Of a DNA stretch of 64,000 bases, positions 42,530 through 51,925 are shown piece by piece. Origin of the DNA: an uncultured Clostridium sp. (GTDB lineage: Bacteria > Bacillota > Clostridia > Oscillospirales > Acutalibacteraceae); the NCBI GenBank assembly GCA_958422185.1, contig CATZNW010000010.1, forward strand, positions 6,669-70,668, in the 5' to 3' direction. The translations under genes and the position numbers were made by a program. How positions within the stretch are numbered: the first letter of the stretch is position 1; each line of letters begins with the position of its first letter. The notes beneath the pieces were generated by a model. That model was not told the origin of the DNA, did no database searches, and saw only the letters and a program-made list of their open reading frames with translations.

Positions 42530-44431
42530 ATGAGCGAAAAAGATTTAGATAAAATTGAAAAAAACGGTATTGATAATACGGAACCGGAGGATCAGCAGCC
42601 GGAAAACTCCGGCATGCAGGCGGAGAACGAAGCTGCCGCAGATGAACACCCCGGAAATCAGACGGAAGAAGATCCTAAAAGCGGTCGCGTTTCATATGAG
42701 GAAAACGATAACTGGCAGTTTGACGCAAGCGCACCTGCTGCCGAAAACAGCGTGCTTGACGGCGTTGACGGAGTGGAGTTTGAATTTGAAAAGCCCGCTC
42801 AAAATGCTGAACAGCTTCCCGAAAAGGAAGTGGTAACCGAGGTAGGATCACAGAATATCGTTATAAAAAAAGAACGTATTTCAGTGATCCTCTCATCGCT
42901 TCTTGCCTTGGTAATCGTTACTATACTTGTTATATTGGGAATACGTTATTACACGCAGCCAAACAGCAATGAAAAAATGAATCCCGGAAACATTGCCATG
43001 ACGGTGGGGGACATAGATGTTTCTGTCGGCTTGTATAATTATTACTATGACAGTGTTGTATATGAATATACTTCTTATGCAAATTACGGCTATTATGACC
43101 TCGATTCTTCGGCGGATTTTTCCAATCAGTACACCACAGATGAGGACGGAAATGAGATATCCTGGCTCGATATGTTCGAGAAGACCACTACCGAGCGTAT
43201 CAAAACGAACGTGATGTATTATGAAAAGGGTCTTGATGCGGGAATTACGCTCACAGACGCTCAGAAAGAGGAGATCGAATCACAGCTTGATATGATCCGG
43301 GAGAGCGCTTCGGATTCGGGTATGGGCGTAAACGAATATTCGGCGGAGACGTTCGGCGCGCACTGCGGGCTTGAAACGCTGCGAAAGTATATGGAGCAGT
43401 ATTATATTGCCGGTACTTACTATAATCAGTACTGTATTACGGACAGACCGTCTGAAGAGGAGACCGATGCCTATTTTGAAGAGCATCAGAACGATTATAA
43501 ATCCTGTTCATATGCTTTGCTGGAAATGGAATATGATACAACAGATGATTCAACAAAGCAGCAGAGCATTGACACCGCAGAGCAGTATATGGCGCAGATA
43601 ACCGATACGGATTCCATGCGCGCTCTTATTCCTACGGCATGTGCAGATCTTATTGACCGCTTTATTTCCGCCGGATATTTTGAAACGGAGGAAGAGGCGA
43701 TAACCGCTCTCGGAGAATCCATTGAATCCACTCAGGCACGGGTGGATATTGAAAATTCATTCGGCGAGGAGATTTCGGACTGGCTTTTTGATGAATCCAC
43801 TGCGGTGGGAAGCACGAATTATTATGCAAATGAAAACGTTGGCGTGATCTATGTCCTGCTTAAAACCGGTCAGCCGTTCCTTGAGGAGGATAACGAGGTC
43901 TATTCCGTCCGCCATATTCTGGTGATGCCCGGATCCAATGATGAATCTGAAACAGACAGCTCGGCTCAGCAGGATTACACGCAAGAGGAATGGAATGCGG
44001 CTTATGCTGAAGCGGAGGAGATCGTTGCAGAGTATAATTCCGGCGATAAGAGCGAACTGTCTTTTGCGCTGCTTGCAGAGGAGTACAGCGATGACACAGC
44101 TACCACTTCATCCGGACAGGGCGGCCTTTACGGCGGTGCTTATGAAGGTATCACACCCGGCAGCTCGGCCGAAAATTTTGAAAACTGGGCGCTTGATGCA
44201 TCTCGCCAATACGGTGATGTGGATATTGTGCAGACGGAATTCGGCTATCACATTATGTTTTTCATATCCAAAGGTCCGGAATATATGTATGACGCCCAAA
44301 AAGATTGCTTTAATGAAAGAGCGCTTGCACAGATCGATTCAACGCAGCTCAAAAAGGGTCTGGGAATGAAAAATGTTAACTATGCTGATCCCGGCAGCGA
44401 TTATGTTGCTAAGCAGGATACGCAGCAGTGA
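42530..44431 (+). CDS. Membrane-anchored PpiC-type peptidyl-prolyl isomerase, copy 1
   Basis: A 633-residue type II membrane protein: acidic Glu/Asp-rich cytoplasmic tail of about 115 residues, one helix (SVILSSLLALVIVTILVILG), then a SurA/PrsA-like helical region and a parvulin domain starting near YSVRHILVMPG and ending GYHIMFF. Parvulins refold proteins outside the membrane. The extracytoplasmic part is very rich in Tyr, Asp and Glu. ATG 42530 has GGGAGAG upstream; eight open codons before it are ignored. A paralogue follows. Confidence 0.85.
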   Translation: MSEKDLDKIEKNGIDNTEPEDQQPENSGMQAENEAAADEHPGNQTEEDPKSGRVSYEENDNWQFDASAPAAENSVLDGVDGVEFEFEKPAQNAEQLPEKEVVTEVGSQNIVIKKERISVILSSLLALVIVTILVILGIRYYTQPNSNEKMNPGNIAMTVGDIDVSVGLYNYYYDSVVYEYTSYANYGYYDLDSSADFSNQYTTDEDGNEISWLDMFEKTTTERIKTNVMYYEKGLDAGITLTDAQKEEIESQLDMIRESASDSGMGVNEYSAETFGAHCGLETLRKYMEQYYIAGTYYNQYCITDRPSEEETDAYFEEHQNDYKSCSYALLEMEYDTTDDSTKQQSIDTAEQYMAQITDTDSMRALIPTACADLIDRFISAGYFETEEEAITALGESIESTQARVDIENSFGEEISDWLFDESTAVGSTNYYANENVGVIYVLLKTGQPFLEEDNEVYSVRHILVMPGSNDESETDSSAQQDYTQEEWNAAYAEAEEIVAEYNSGDKSELSFALLAEEYSDDTATTSSGQGGLYGGAYEGITPGSSAENFENWALDASRQYGDVDIVQTEFGYHIMFFISKGPEYMYDAQKDCFNERALAQIDSTQLKKGLGMKNVNYADPGSDYVAKQDTQQ

Positions 44432-44442
44432 TAAAATTTTTC

Positions 44443-44471
44443 TTGTAATATTAAGTAATTTAGTGTAAAAT
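44443..44471 (+). promoter_or_regulatory. Promoter for the second PpiC gene
   Basis: TTGTAA (44443-44448), 17-base spacer, TAAAAT (44466-44471). Confidence 0.55.
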
Positions 44472-44511
44472 GATATATAAATAAATTCGTTTTTAGGTAA
44501 GGATGAAGAAA

Positions 44512-46371
44512 ATGGCTAAAAAAGATTTGAATGAGGATATTCTGAGCGGAGGTTCAATATCCGATTCGGAAAAAAAGGATAAAAGCGAAAAAAAAGCGTC
44601 CCGTCTTGAAAAAAAGGCAAAAAAGGCCGCAGAAAAAAGAGCTTCCCTTGAAAAAGATATAAAGGATCTCAGGGAAAAGCGCGATTCCGAAACGGATGAA
44701 AAAGCAAAGGCAGCGCTCAACAAAAAAATAGATGCCGCTAAAGATAAACTTGACTCCCTAAACGGCAAAAAAAGCGGCATAGCTTCCAATAAACTAAGGG
44801 TCATCAAAAGTGTTGTAGCGGCAGTCGTTGTAATCGCATTGCTTGTCGCGTACGTTGCAACAGGTACGGTGCGCAAGGGCTTCATACATTCCACCCTGCA
44901 GTGGACTACGGGCATTACCGCAGCCACCATAGAAGATGAAAACGGAGATAAGATCAAAATTCCCGTTTCAACTTTCAATTATTATTTTGCAAATACTTAT
45001 AACAGCCTTATGTCAACGCAGGATACTTATGAGCAATACGGTCTCAGCCTTGAGGACAATAATCTGGACGTTGATTTTGAAATCCCGCTTTCAAAGCAGA
45101 CCACCACAAATGAAGACGGTGAGGTAGTAACTTGGCTTGAATATCTTTATGAGCAGGTACTTTCTAGCATAAAGACTACTTATATGTATTATAACGAGGC
45201 TGTTAAGGCCAACGGCGGAGAGGAGCCGGAGATCACAGAGGATCAGCAGACCGAGCTCAACGACACGCTCAGTCAATATAAGGATACGGCTGAAAGTTAC
45301 GGATATACGCTTTCGGCATATCTTGTTCAGGCAATGGGTAAAGGTGTAACGGAAAGTGTTTTCCGCCGTGAATCAACCATTTCCTACATTGCCCAGAATT
45401 ATCAGTCTGAAATGACGGATACTGCAACCGAAGAAGAATATACAGATGCGGATCTTGAAGCATACCGTGATTCTCACATAGATGATTTTGAAGCTGTAAG
45501 CATCCGGATCTTTGAGGCCGGAAGCGAAGACGACGCTATTGCATTCAGAGACGCGCTCAGCAGCGACGGCTCCAATTTTGCCGATCTTTGCGTGCAGTAC
45601 AGTGACGATTCCGTTTATAACAATTCATATTATGCTCAGAATGAGTCTTCCACCAAGCTTTACGCTACAAGATCCATTCTTCAGAACGCCGGTTATGCTA
45701 TCGCAACTGCGGATCACAGCCATGAGGACGGCGAGGAGCACAGCGATGATGAGGTGCTGGAATATCCCGGACTTGACTGGCTCTTCAGCGAGGATCGTCA
45801 GGCAGGCGATATTTACCAGTATTCAACAACAGTCGTTTATGTTCTTGAGCCTGCTCAGATCCCTGAGGCTTCAAGCGTAAACGTTCGCCATATTTTGATT
45901 GCGCCCGAAACGGATGATGATTCAACGGATATGACGTCTGCTACCCAGGAGCAGTGGGCAGCGGCACTTGAAACGGCTGAAGGCATCGTTGACGAGTTCA
46001 ACGCAGGTGACAGAAGTGAGGACAGCTTTGCTTCCCTTGCAACCGAAAACACTACAGATACCGCATCCGCTTCAAGCGGCGGGCTTTATGAAAACGTTGT
46101 TCCCGGTCAGATGGTAGACGCATTTGAATCCTGGGCGCTTGATCCTGCCCGCCGTACGGGAGACGTGGGTATCGTTCAGACTCAGTACGGCTATCATATC
46201 ATGTATTTTTCAGGCAATACAGATACTCCGATTTGGAAAGTAAACGCGCAGTCCGCGGTCACAACGGAGGATGCGAATACTGCGGCAGAGGAACTTGATA
46301 ATGCTTATACTGCCAAAATGAACTGGTTCGGAAAATTCTATATTGAAAAAGATACGGATATAGATATGTAA
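44512..46371 (+). CDS. Membrane-anchored PpiC-type peptidyl-prolyl isomerase, copy 2
   Basis: Paralogue of the preceding gene, 619 residues. The cytoplasmic tail (about 100 residues) is here a highly charged Lys/Glu coiled coil (KKASRLEKKAKKAAEKRASL) instead of an acidic tail; one helix follows (VVAAVVVIALLVAYVATG), then the helical region and a parvulin domain (VNVRHILIAPE ... GGLYENVVPGQM ... GYHIMYFSG). A His/Glu/Asp patch (DHSHEDGEEHSDDE) may bind metal. ATG 44512 with AAGGA nine bases upstream is preferred over 44503. Likely a tandem duplication with divergent tails. Confidence 0.85.
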   Translation: MAKKDLNEDILSGGSISDSEKKDKSEKKASRLEKKAKKAAEKRASLEKDIKDLREKRDSETDEKAKAALNKKIDAAKDKLDSLNGKKSGIASNKLRVIKSVVAAVVVIALLVAYVATGTVRKGFIHSTLQWTTGITAATIEDENGDKIKIPVSTFNYYFANTYNSLMSTQDTYEQYGLSLEDNNLDVDFEIPLSKQTTTNEDGEVVTWLEYLYEQVLSSIKTTYMYYNEAVKANGGEEPEITEDQQTELNDTLSQYKDTAESYGYTLSAYLVQAMGKGVTESVFRRESTISYIAQNYQSEMTDTATEEEYTDADLEAYRDSHIDDFEAVSIRIFEAGSEDDAIAFRDALSSDGSNFADLCVQYSDDSVYNNSYYAQNESSTKLYATRSILQNAGYAIATADHSHEDGEEHSDDEVLEYPGLDWLFSEDRQAGDIYQYSTTVVYVLEPAQIPEASSVNVRHILIAPETDDDSTDMTSATQEQWAAALETAEGIVDEFNAGDRSEDSFASLATENTTDTASASSGGLYENVVPGQMVDAFESWALDPARRTGDVGIVQTQYGYHIMYFSGNTDTPIWKVNAQSAVTTEDANTAAEELDNAYTAKMNWFGKFYIEKDTDIDM

Positions 46372-46380
46372 TCATGAAAT

Positions 46381-46405
46381 AAGGGGACTGCTTTGCGGTC
46401 CCCTT
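46381..46405 (+). terminator. Hairpin after the PpiC pair
   Basis: AAGGGGAC/GTCCCCTT stem with a nine-base loop, but followed only by TACCGG, so a weak terminator or RNA-end protector. Confidence 0.4.
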
Positions 46406-46447
46406 TACCGGTTGATGCTGTTATATGTTTGAAAAGGAGGGAGCCGT

Positions 46448-46672
46448 ATGGGCGAAAAGGATATAGAAGTCTTGAAGGAGCAGATATCGCGTCTTATGGC
46501 GGCTCTTGAAGACGTTAATTTTGAATGCCAGCGTCTTGAAATCATCAATTCAAACCTTGATTTTCAGCTTAAAGAGGCAAACAGGGAACTGAACCAGAAT
46601 ATTGCTGTATTGCAGGCTCTGGAGGAGGAAAACGAAACTCTGAAACGCCGCCTTAAAGAAAAAGGGGAATAA
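46448..46672 (+). CDS. Small coiled-coil protein upstream of fumarase beta
   Basis: Seventy-four residues with a continuous heptad pattern (leucine/isoleucine every three to four residues from VLKEQISRLMAAL to NETLKRRLKEKGE), so an almost pure coiled coil, probably dimeric. No membrane segment. AAAAGGAGGG is an excellent ribosome site. Only six bases separate it from the fumarase beta gene, so the two are co-translated. No known partner of class I fumarase looks like this; function unknown. Confidence 0.75.
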   Translation: MGEKDIEVLKEQISRLMAALEDVNFECQRLEIINSNLDFQLKEANRELNQNIAVLQALEEENETLKRRLKEKGE

Positions 46673-46678
46673 ACCGCT

Positions 46679-47206
46679 ATGGAATATACATTGAACGCAT
46701 CACAGCTGCGCGAATACGCGCCTGTATTAAAAGCAGGGGACCGGGTCGTTCTTTCCGGCACGGTTTATACTGCAAGGGATGCCGCCCATAAAAGGATCGC
46801 TGCAGCACTGAAAGCAGGAGAGAAACTTCCTTTTGATCTCAAAGACGCGGTTATCTATTATGCCGGACCTACCCCCGCGCCGCAGGGACTTGCCGTCGGT
46901 GCGTGCGGGCCAACCACTTCCGGAAGAATGGACGTTTTTGCTCCTCTATTGCTGGATAACGGTCTTGCCGCCATGATAGGCAAGGGCGAGCGACACGCAG
47001 AAGTCTGTGATTCGATCATAAAGAATAAAGCGGTTTACCTGTGTGCTATAGGCGGTGCGGGCGCTCTTGCTTCAAAGTGTATAAAAGAGTGTGAAGTCAT
47101 AGCTTACGATGATCTCGGCTGTGAATCCGTTAAAAAGATGAGGTTTGAAGATTTTCCGCTTACCGTTGCTGTTGACTGCAGCGGTGGAAATGTTTTTTCA
47201 CGCTGA
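46679..47206 (+). CDS. fumB: Fumarate hydratase class I, beta subunit
   Basis: A 175-residue protein with the beta-subunit swivelling domain: LKAGDRVVLSGTVYTARDAAHKRI, YYAGPTPAPQGLAVGACGPTTSGRMD, MIGKGE and the AIGGAGALASKCI substrate-binding region. It pairs with the alpha subunit at 3008 to form fumarase. Separation of the two halves by about 43 kb and pairing with a coiled-coil gene is unusual. The ribosome site AAAAGGGG lies at the end of the preceding gene. Confidence 0.9.
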   Translation: MEYTLNASQLREYAPVLKAGDRVVLSGTVYTARDAAHKRIAAALKAGEKLPFDLKDAVIYYAGPTPAPQGLAVGACGPTTSGRMDVFAPLLLDNGLAAMIGKGERHAEVCDSIIKNKAVYLCAIGGAGALASKCIKECEVIAYDDLGCESVKKMRFEDFPLTVAVDCSGGNVFSR

Positions 47207-47286
47207 TTAATACCGCTATTTTAAGCTTTTATATATTTTCAATAAAAAGCATCTTTTAAACGTTTTAATGTTATAGAAAATAACTA

Positions 47287-47315
47287 TTGCATTTTAGTTT
47301 GAAAGATGCTATTAT
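47287..47315 (+). promoter_or_regulatory. Promoter for pflBA
   Basis: TTGCAT (47287-47292), 17-base spacer, TATTAT (47310-47315). The leader of about 100 bases contains an inverted repeat GTTAG-CAGATT-CTAAC (47326-47341) of unknown role. Nothing else was recognised in the 217-base gap. Confidence 0.55.
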
Positions 47316-47423
47316 AATAATCCAAGTTAGCAGATTCTAACCATATATTGTTTAGCTGTTAGCTCCCAACCACTAAATATTCGGCTTAGTGCCGTAATTT
47401 GGAATGATATCAGGAGGATTGTT

Positions 47424-49676
47424 ATGACTGATTTTAAGCAGTGGAACGGTTTTGAAGGCCGCATCTGGAAGGAAGAAGTCAATGTCCGTGACTTTATCCA
47501 GAAAAACTATGAGCCCTATGACGGCGACGAATCGTTTTTGGCAGGACCTACCGAGGCTACAGACAAGCTCTGGGGGATCCTTCAGAAACTTCAGAAAGAA
47601 GAGCGCGCCAAGAATGGTGTTCTTGATATGGAAACAGAAGTTGTTTCTACGCTCACTTCCTACGGTCCCGGCTATATAAGTGATGAGACTAAAGATCTGG
47701 AGCAGATTGTTGGTCTTCAGACGGATAAGCCGCTCAAAAGAGCGTTTATGCCTTTCGGCGGTATAAAAATGGCTGAGGAGGCATGCGAAACATACGGTTA
47801 TAAGCCTGATCCCGAACTTCATAAGATCTTTACGGAATACAGCAGAACTCATAACCAGGCTGTTTTTGACGCTTATACTCCGGAAATGAAAAAAGCGCGC
47901 CATAATAAGATCATAACCGGCCTTCCGGATACATACGGCCGCGGCAGGATTGTCGGCGATTACCGCCGTGTAGCGCTTTACGGCGTTGATTTCCTTATTG
48001 AAGAAAAGCAAAAGGATTTTGACAACTGCGGAGACGGTACGATGACGGATGACGTTATCCGTCTGCGCGAAGAGATCAAAATGCAGATAGATGCGCTTAA
48101 AGGCATGAAGAAAATGGCTGAGATTTACGGTTTTGATATCTCACAGCCGGCAGCAAACGCAAAAGAGGCGGCCCAGTGGCTCTATTTCGGTTACCTTGCC
48201 GCAATCAAAACGCAGAACGGCGCTGCCATGAGCGTTGGCAGGATCTCAACGTTTCTGGATATTTATTTTCAGCGTGATCTGAAAAACGGCGTTCTTACGG
48301 AAAGCGAGGCACAGGAGATCATTGACCATATGACAATGAAATTCCGTATGGTTAAATTTGCCCGCATTCCTTCATATAATCAGCTTTTCAGCGGCGATCC
48401 CGTATGGGCTACGCTTGAAGTTGCCGGTATCGGTATGGACGGAAGATCCATGGTTACTAAGACCGATTATCGTTTTCTTCATACCCTTGAGAACATGGGT
48501 CCGTCTCCCGAGCCCAATCTCACGGTCCTTTATTCAAGCGCACTGCCGGAGGCGTTCAAAAAATATGCCGCAGCTATTTCTATCAGAACAAGCTCAATCC
48601 AGTATGAGAACGATGACGTCATGAAACCCGTATGGGGAGACGATTATTCTATTTGCTGCTGCGTGTCGGCAACGCAGACCGGTAAGGAAATGCAGTTCTT
48701 CGGCGCTCGTGCCAATCTTGCCAAATGCCTGCTTTATGCTGTAAACGGCGGCGTAGATACCAAAACACACGATCAGGTCGCTCCCCCATATGCACCTATC
48801 ACAAGCGAGTATCTTGATTATGACGAAGTCATGAAAAAATACGTTGTTATGATGGACTGGCTTGCAGGTCTTTATGTGAATACGCTCAATCTTATCCAGT
48901 ATATGCATGATAAGTATTATTATGAGGCCGCCGAAATGGCGCTTATTGATACCGATGTGCGCCGCACGTTCGCAACCGGTATCGCCGGATTTTCACATGT
49001 TGTGGATTCATTAAGCGCTATCAAGTATGCAAAGGTTAAAACGATCAGAGATGAAAACGGCCTTGTTGTAGATTATGAAACAGAGGGTGATTTCCCGAAA
49101 TACGGTAATGATGATGACCGTGCCGATGATATTGCGGTATGGCTCCTGAAAACTTTCCTTGAAATGATCAAACGCCATCATACCTACCGTGATTCAGAGC
49201 CTACCACTTCAATTCTTACGATCACGTCAAATGTTGTATACGGTAAAGCTACCGGCAGCATGCCTGACGGAAGACCTGCCGGCGCTCCGCTTTCACCGGG
49301 AGCAAATCCAAGTTACGGTGCAGAGCAAAACGGTCTTCTTGCATCTCTGAACTCTGTTGCTAAGCTGCCTTATCATTGGGCGCTTGACGGTATCTCAAAT
49401 ACGCAGACGATCAATCCGGATGCGCTTGGCCACAATGAAGACGAGCAGTCAAACAATCTTGTTCAGGTTATGGACGGATATTTTGATCAGGGCGCTCACC
49501 ACCTTAATGTAAATGTTTTCGGCAAAGAAAAACTTGTAGATGCAATGGAACATCCTGAAAAAGAGGAATACGCAAACTTTACTATCCGCGTTTCAGGTTA
49601 TGCGGTTAAGTTCATAGACCTTACCCGTGAGCAGCAGCTTGACGTTATCGCACGCACCTGCCATGACAGAATGTAA
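47424..49676 (+). CDS. pflB: Pyruvate formate-lyase (formate C-acetyltransferase)
   Basis: Glycyl-radical enzyme converting pyruvate and CoA to acetyl-CoA and formate; hallmark of strict anaerobes. 750 residues, full length. The catalytic cysteine pair lies in the run C411-C413 ([10 protein letters not shown]), and the radical glycine is G725 in RVSGYAV near the C-terminus. AGGAGG precedes the ATG. The activase gene follows with a 14-base overlap. The 212-codon antisense frame here is a shadow. Confidence 0.97.
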   Translation: MTDFKQWNGFEGRIWKEEVNVRDFIQKNYEPYDGDESFLAGPTEATDKLWGILQKLQKEERAKNGVLDMETEVVSTLTSYGPGYISDETKDLEQIVGLQTDKPLKRAFMPFGGIKMAEEACETYGYKPDPELHKIFTEYSRTHNQAVFDAYTPEMKKARHNKIITGLPDTYGRGRIVGDYRRVALYGVDFLIEEKQKDFDNCGDGTMTDDVIRLREEIKMQIDALKGMKKMAEIYGFDISQPAANAKEAAQWLYFGYLAAIKTQNGAAMSVGRISTFLDIYFQRDLKNGVLTESEAQEIIDHMTMKFRMVKFARIPSYNQLFSGDPVWATLEVAGIGMDGRSMVTKTDYRFLHTLENMGPSPEPNLTVLYSSALPEAFKKYAAAISIRTSSIQYENDDVMKPVWGDDYSICCCVSATQTGKEMQFFGARANLAKCLLYAVNGGVDTKTHDQVAPPYAPITSEYLDYDEVMKKYVVMMDWLAGLYVNTLNLIQYMHDKYYYEAAEMALIDTDVRRTFATGIAGFSHVVDSLSAIKYAKVKTIRDENGLVVDYETEGDFPKYGNDDDRADDIAVWLLKTFLEMIKRHHTYRDSEPTTSILTITSNVVYGKATGSMPDGRPAGAPLSPGANPSYGAEQNGLLASLNSVAKLPYHWALDGISNTQTINPDALGHNEDEQSNNLVQVMDGYFDQGAHHLNVNVFGKEKLVDAMEHPEKEEYANFTIRVSGYAVKFIDLTREQQLDVIARTCHDRM

Positions 49677-50430
49677 TAAAGATATAACCGGCAGAGTTCA
49701 TTCGCTCGAAACGTTCGGATCGGTGGACGGCCCGGGAGTGCGTTTTGTGGCGTTCCTCCAGGGCTGCGCCATGCGTTGCCGTTACTGCCATAACCCGGAA
49801 ACCTGGGCTTTGGGCGGCGAGGAATGGACTGCCTCTCGGCTTTTTGAACGAGCGTGGAAATACCATAATTACTGGGGAAAAAATCTTCAGTCCGGCGGTA
49901 TTACGATCAGCGGCGGCGAACCGCTTTTGCAGATGAAATTTGTAACAGAAGTCTTTCGTCTTGCAAAGGAAAAGGGAGTCCACACTGCTGTTGATACGGC
50001 AGGTCAGCCGTTTTCTTTCAGCGAACCGTTTGTTTCAGAATTTAATGAGCTCCTTGAAGTGACCGATTTGTTTTTGCTTGATCTAAAGGAGATGAACGAG
50101 CAAAAGCATATCGCTTTAACAGGGCATACCAATAAAAATATCCTTGAAATGGCTAAATATCTTTCGGATAACGGCAAGGATATGTGGATACGCCATGTAC
50201 TGGTGCCGGACCTGACAGATGATGAGAGCGGGTTAAAGGAAATGTCCTCCTTTATCGGCTCCCTTAAAACCGTTAAAAGGGTAGAAGTGCTGCCTTATCA
50301 TACGCTCGGCCTCTTCAAGTGGGAAAAACTCGGCATAGAGTATTCGCTTAAGGACGCGCGAATCCCAACCGATGAAGAGGTTAAAAAAGCACAGAACCTG
50401 CTTCGTGTTGCAGAGTATTCTGATTACTGA
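49663..50430 (+). CDS. pflA: Pyruvate formate-lyase-activating enzyme
   Basis: Radical SAM enzyme that installs the glycyl radical on PflB. About 255 residues from ATG 49663 ([25 protein letters not shown]), which overlaps the end of pflB; a TTG 12 codons upstream is possible. The cluster motif is CAMRCRYC, followed by NPETW and the SAM-binding ISGGEPLLQ. Ends in [10 protein letters not shown] typical of PflA. Translational coupling to pflB is likely because of the overlap. Confidence 0.95.
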   Translation: MTECNKDITGRVHSLETFGSVDGPGVRFVAFLQGCAMRCRYCHNPETWALGGEEWTASRLFERAWKYHNYWGKNLQSGGITISGGEPLLQMKFVTEVFRLAKEKGVHTAVDTAGQPFSFSEPFVSEFNELLEVTDLFLLDLKEMNEQKHIALTGHTNKNILEMAKYLSDNGKDMWIRHVLVPDLTDDESGLKEMSSFIGSLKTVKRVEVLPYHTLGLFKWEKLGIEYSLKDARIPTDEEVKKAQNLLRVAEYSDY

Positions 50431-50464
50431 TTCCCGGTTGACAGATCTGTGGTTCTATGGTATT

Positions 50465-50503
50465 AGCAAATCAGTTAGCAATAACTAACTGATTTGCTTT
50501 TTT
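50465..50503 (+). terminator. Terminator after pflBA
   Basis: Perfect 14-pair stem AGCAAATCAGTTAG/CTAACTGATTTGCT with a six-base loop, followed by TTTTT. Confidence 0.88.
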
Positions 50504-50518
50504 ACAGAACTGATCAGC

Positions 50519-50545
50519 AAAGGCTCGGTTTAGATCGGGCCTTTT
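50519..50545 (+). terminator. Second hairpin before the DtxR-type gene
   Basis: AAAGGCTCG/CGGGCCTTT stem with an eight-base loop and a TT tail, 22 bases upstream of the next start codon. It may be a backup terminator or a leader attenuator. Confidence 0.5.
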
Positions 50546-50567
50546 AATTAAGTTTTTGGTGATTTAT

Positions 50568-50930
50568 ATGAAACTTCATGCCTCCGGCGAGGATTATTTA
50601 GAGGCTATCCTCATAATAAAAAATAAAAAAGGATATGTGCGGTCCATTGATGTCGCCGGCTTTATGAATTATTCCAAGCCCAGCGTGAGCCATGCGGTTT
50701 CGATCTTGCGGGACGGCGGCTTCATAGACGTTGACGATAACGGCTATCTTAATCTGACCGATTCGGGCAGGGCGATTGCCGAAAAAATTTATGAACGCCA
50801 TGTTTTCTTCAAGGAAAAGCTTATGAAAGCGGGCGTGGATGAAAAAACGGCGGAAGAAGAGGCCTGCAGGATAGAGCACGATATCAGCGATGATACTTTC
50901 AGAAAATTAAAGCTCTCCTCGGGCGAGTAA
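50568..50930 (+). CDS. DtxR/MntR-family metalloregulator
   Basis: A 120-residue protein with an N-terminal winged helix (KLHASGEDYLEAIL ... SIDVAGFMNYSKPSVSHAVSIL) and the helical dimerisation domain (ERHVFFKEKLMKAGV ... EEEACRIEHDIS). The metal ligands of MntR (D, E in the first helix; H, E, E, H in the second part) appear to be present. No C-terminal SH3 domain, so it is MntR-sized. Start ATG 50568 after GGTGATTTAT. Mn2+ or Fe2+ sensing; feoAB could be a target, as inference. Confidence 0.82.
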   Translation: MKLHASGEDYLEAILIIKNKKGYVRSIDVAGFMNYSKPSVSHAVSILRDGGFIDVDDNGYLNLTDSGRAIAEKIYERHVFFKEKLMKAGVDEKTAEEEACRIEHDISDDTFRKLKLSSGE

Positions 50931-50946
50931 GTTCATAATGTACCGT

Positions 50947-50974
50947 GCCTGCACTTTTGTGCAGGCGTTTCTTT
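50947..50974 (+). terminator. Terminator after the DtxR-type gene
   Basis: Perfect GCCTGCAC-TTTT-GTGCAGGC stem-loop followed by GTTTCTTT. Confidence 0.8.
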
Positions 50975-51000
50975 ACTTTAGACGTACAATGCGGTATAAT
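50972..51000 (+). promoter_or_regulatory. Promoter for the GNAT gene
   Basis: TTTACT (50972-50977), 17-base spacer, perfect TATAAT (50995-51000), 20 bases upstream of the start codon. Confidence 0.55.
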
Positions 51001-51020
51001 GATTTTCCGGAGATGATAAA

Positions 51021-51488
51021 ATGAAAATCAGAAGAGCTGAACATAAAGATATCCCGCAGCTTGATAAACTGCTCTTTCAGGTAAATAAAGTCCATTCGGA
51101 CGGCCGCCCGGATCTTTTTATAGCCGGCGCAAAAAAATACAGTGATGAGGAATTAAAAAGTATCATATCTGATGATTCCACCCCTGTATTTGCTGCGGTT
51201 GGCGATGAAGAAAACGTTCTCGGCTATGCTTTTTGTGTTTTTGAATCCGCTCGTTCCGGCGCAATGTGTAATGTTAAAACGCTTTATATAGATGATCTTT
51301 GCGTGGATGAAAACTGCCGCGGGCAGCATATAGGCACAAAATTATATGAGCATGTTCTGGATTTCGCCAAAACATCAGGCTGCTATAATGTAACCCTGAA
51401 TGTTTGGGCACTTAATGAAAACGCAAGAAAGTTTTATGAAAAATGCGGCCTCTCCGTCCTTAAGATAGGTATGGAAAAAATCCTTTGA
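51021..51488 (+). CDS. GNAT-family N-acetyltransferase
   Basis: A 155-residue acetyl-CoA-dependent transferase. The acetyl-CoA-binding motif A is seen as LYIDDLCVDENCRGQHIGTKLYEHVLDFAK, followed by NVTLNVWALNENARKFYEKCGL. Substrate unknown; RimI/MnaT-like small-molecule or peptide acetylation is possible. CCGGAGATGATAAA precedes ATG 51021. Last ordinary chromosomal gene before the interrupted sigK. Confidence 0.85.
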   Translation: MKIRRAEHKDIPQLDKLLFQVNKVHSDGRPDLFIAGAKKYSDEELKSIISDDSTPVFAAVGDEENVLGYAFCVFESARSGAMCNVKTLYIDDLCVDENCRGQHIGTKLYEHVLDFAKTSGCYNVTLNVWALNENARKFYEKCGLSVLKIGMEKIL

Positions 51489-51493
51489 TTGAA

Positions 51494-51535
51494 AAAGGCA
51501 CAGTGTAAAGATTAATGCCTTTACACTGTGCCTTT
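51494..51535. terminator. Bidirectional terminator between the GNAT gene and sigK
   Basis: A perfect 17-pair stem AAAGGCACAGTGTAAAG/CTTTACACTGTGCCTTT with an eight-base loop and T/A-rich flanks. Confidence 0.85.
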
Positions 51536-51559
51536 CATATTCTTTTTATTAAGATATCC

Positions 51560-51925
51560 TTATTCGGCGTGCCTTTTTATGTCATTAAGCACCTTTTTTT
51601 CTATTCGTGAAACATAACTTCTGCTTATGTTTAGTCTTGCTGCAACTTCCCTCTGAGCAAGAGGTTTTTTGTTGTCCAGTCCGTAGCGCAGAATTAGGAT
51701 CTCCTTTTCGCGTTCATCGTCCATATTCTTTATATATTCTGCAACTTTCTCCCACTGCATTTTCTTTTCAAGATCTTCTGCCAGATCACGGCTGTCGCTT
51801 ATCGTGTCCTGTAAAGTCAGCGGATTTCCATCCTTGTCGCTTTCCAGCGAATCGTCAAGATGCACATCCCCCGCCGATTTTTTCATATTCCTGAAATGCA
51901 TCAGTATCTCATTTGCTATGATCAC
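51560..51925 (-). CDS. sigK: RNA polymerase sigma-K factor, C-terminal half (interrupted sigK)
   Basis: About 118 residues from the sigK frame: ANEILMHFRNMKKSAGDVHL, DSDKDGNPLTL-like linker, and region 4 ending LAQREVAARLNISRSYVSRIEKK. This is the 3' part of the late mother-cell sigma factor; regions 1-2 are missing. The break falls at the I-A/E-N-E-I-L-M-H position, the same point where skin elements split sigK in Bacillus (spoIIIC is the 3' piece there). The frame runs upstream into the recombinase gene, so the fragment has no proper start. Function needs rejoining with a 5' half that is not in this window. Confidence 0.88.
   Translation of the reverse strand: MIIANEILMHFRNMKKSAGDVHLDDSLESDKDGNPLTLQDTISDSRDLAEDLEKKMQWEKVAEYIKNMDDEREKEILILRYGLDNKKPLAQREVAARLNISRSYVSRIEKKVLNDIKRHAE
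51909..51913 (-). other. Probable recombination core (AATGA) of the sigK-intervening element
   Basis: Minus-strand AATGA at 51913-51909 lies exactly at the sigK break, within codons AAT-GAG for Asn-Glu. As I recall, the Bacillus skin element recombines between five-base AATGA repeats at the same codons. The recombinase stop codon TGA is the last three bases of this core. Confidence 0.65.

Noticed and set aside
47373..48011. A 212-codon antisense open frame over pflB
   Set aside because: It mirrors the codon structure of pflB, has no ribosome site and no recognisable protein pattern.
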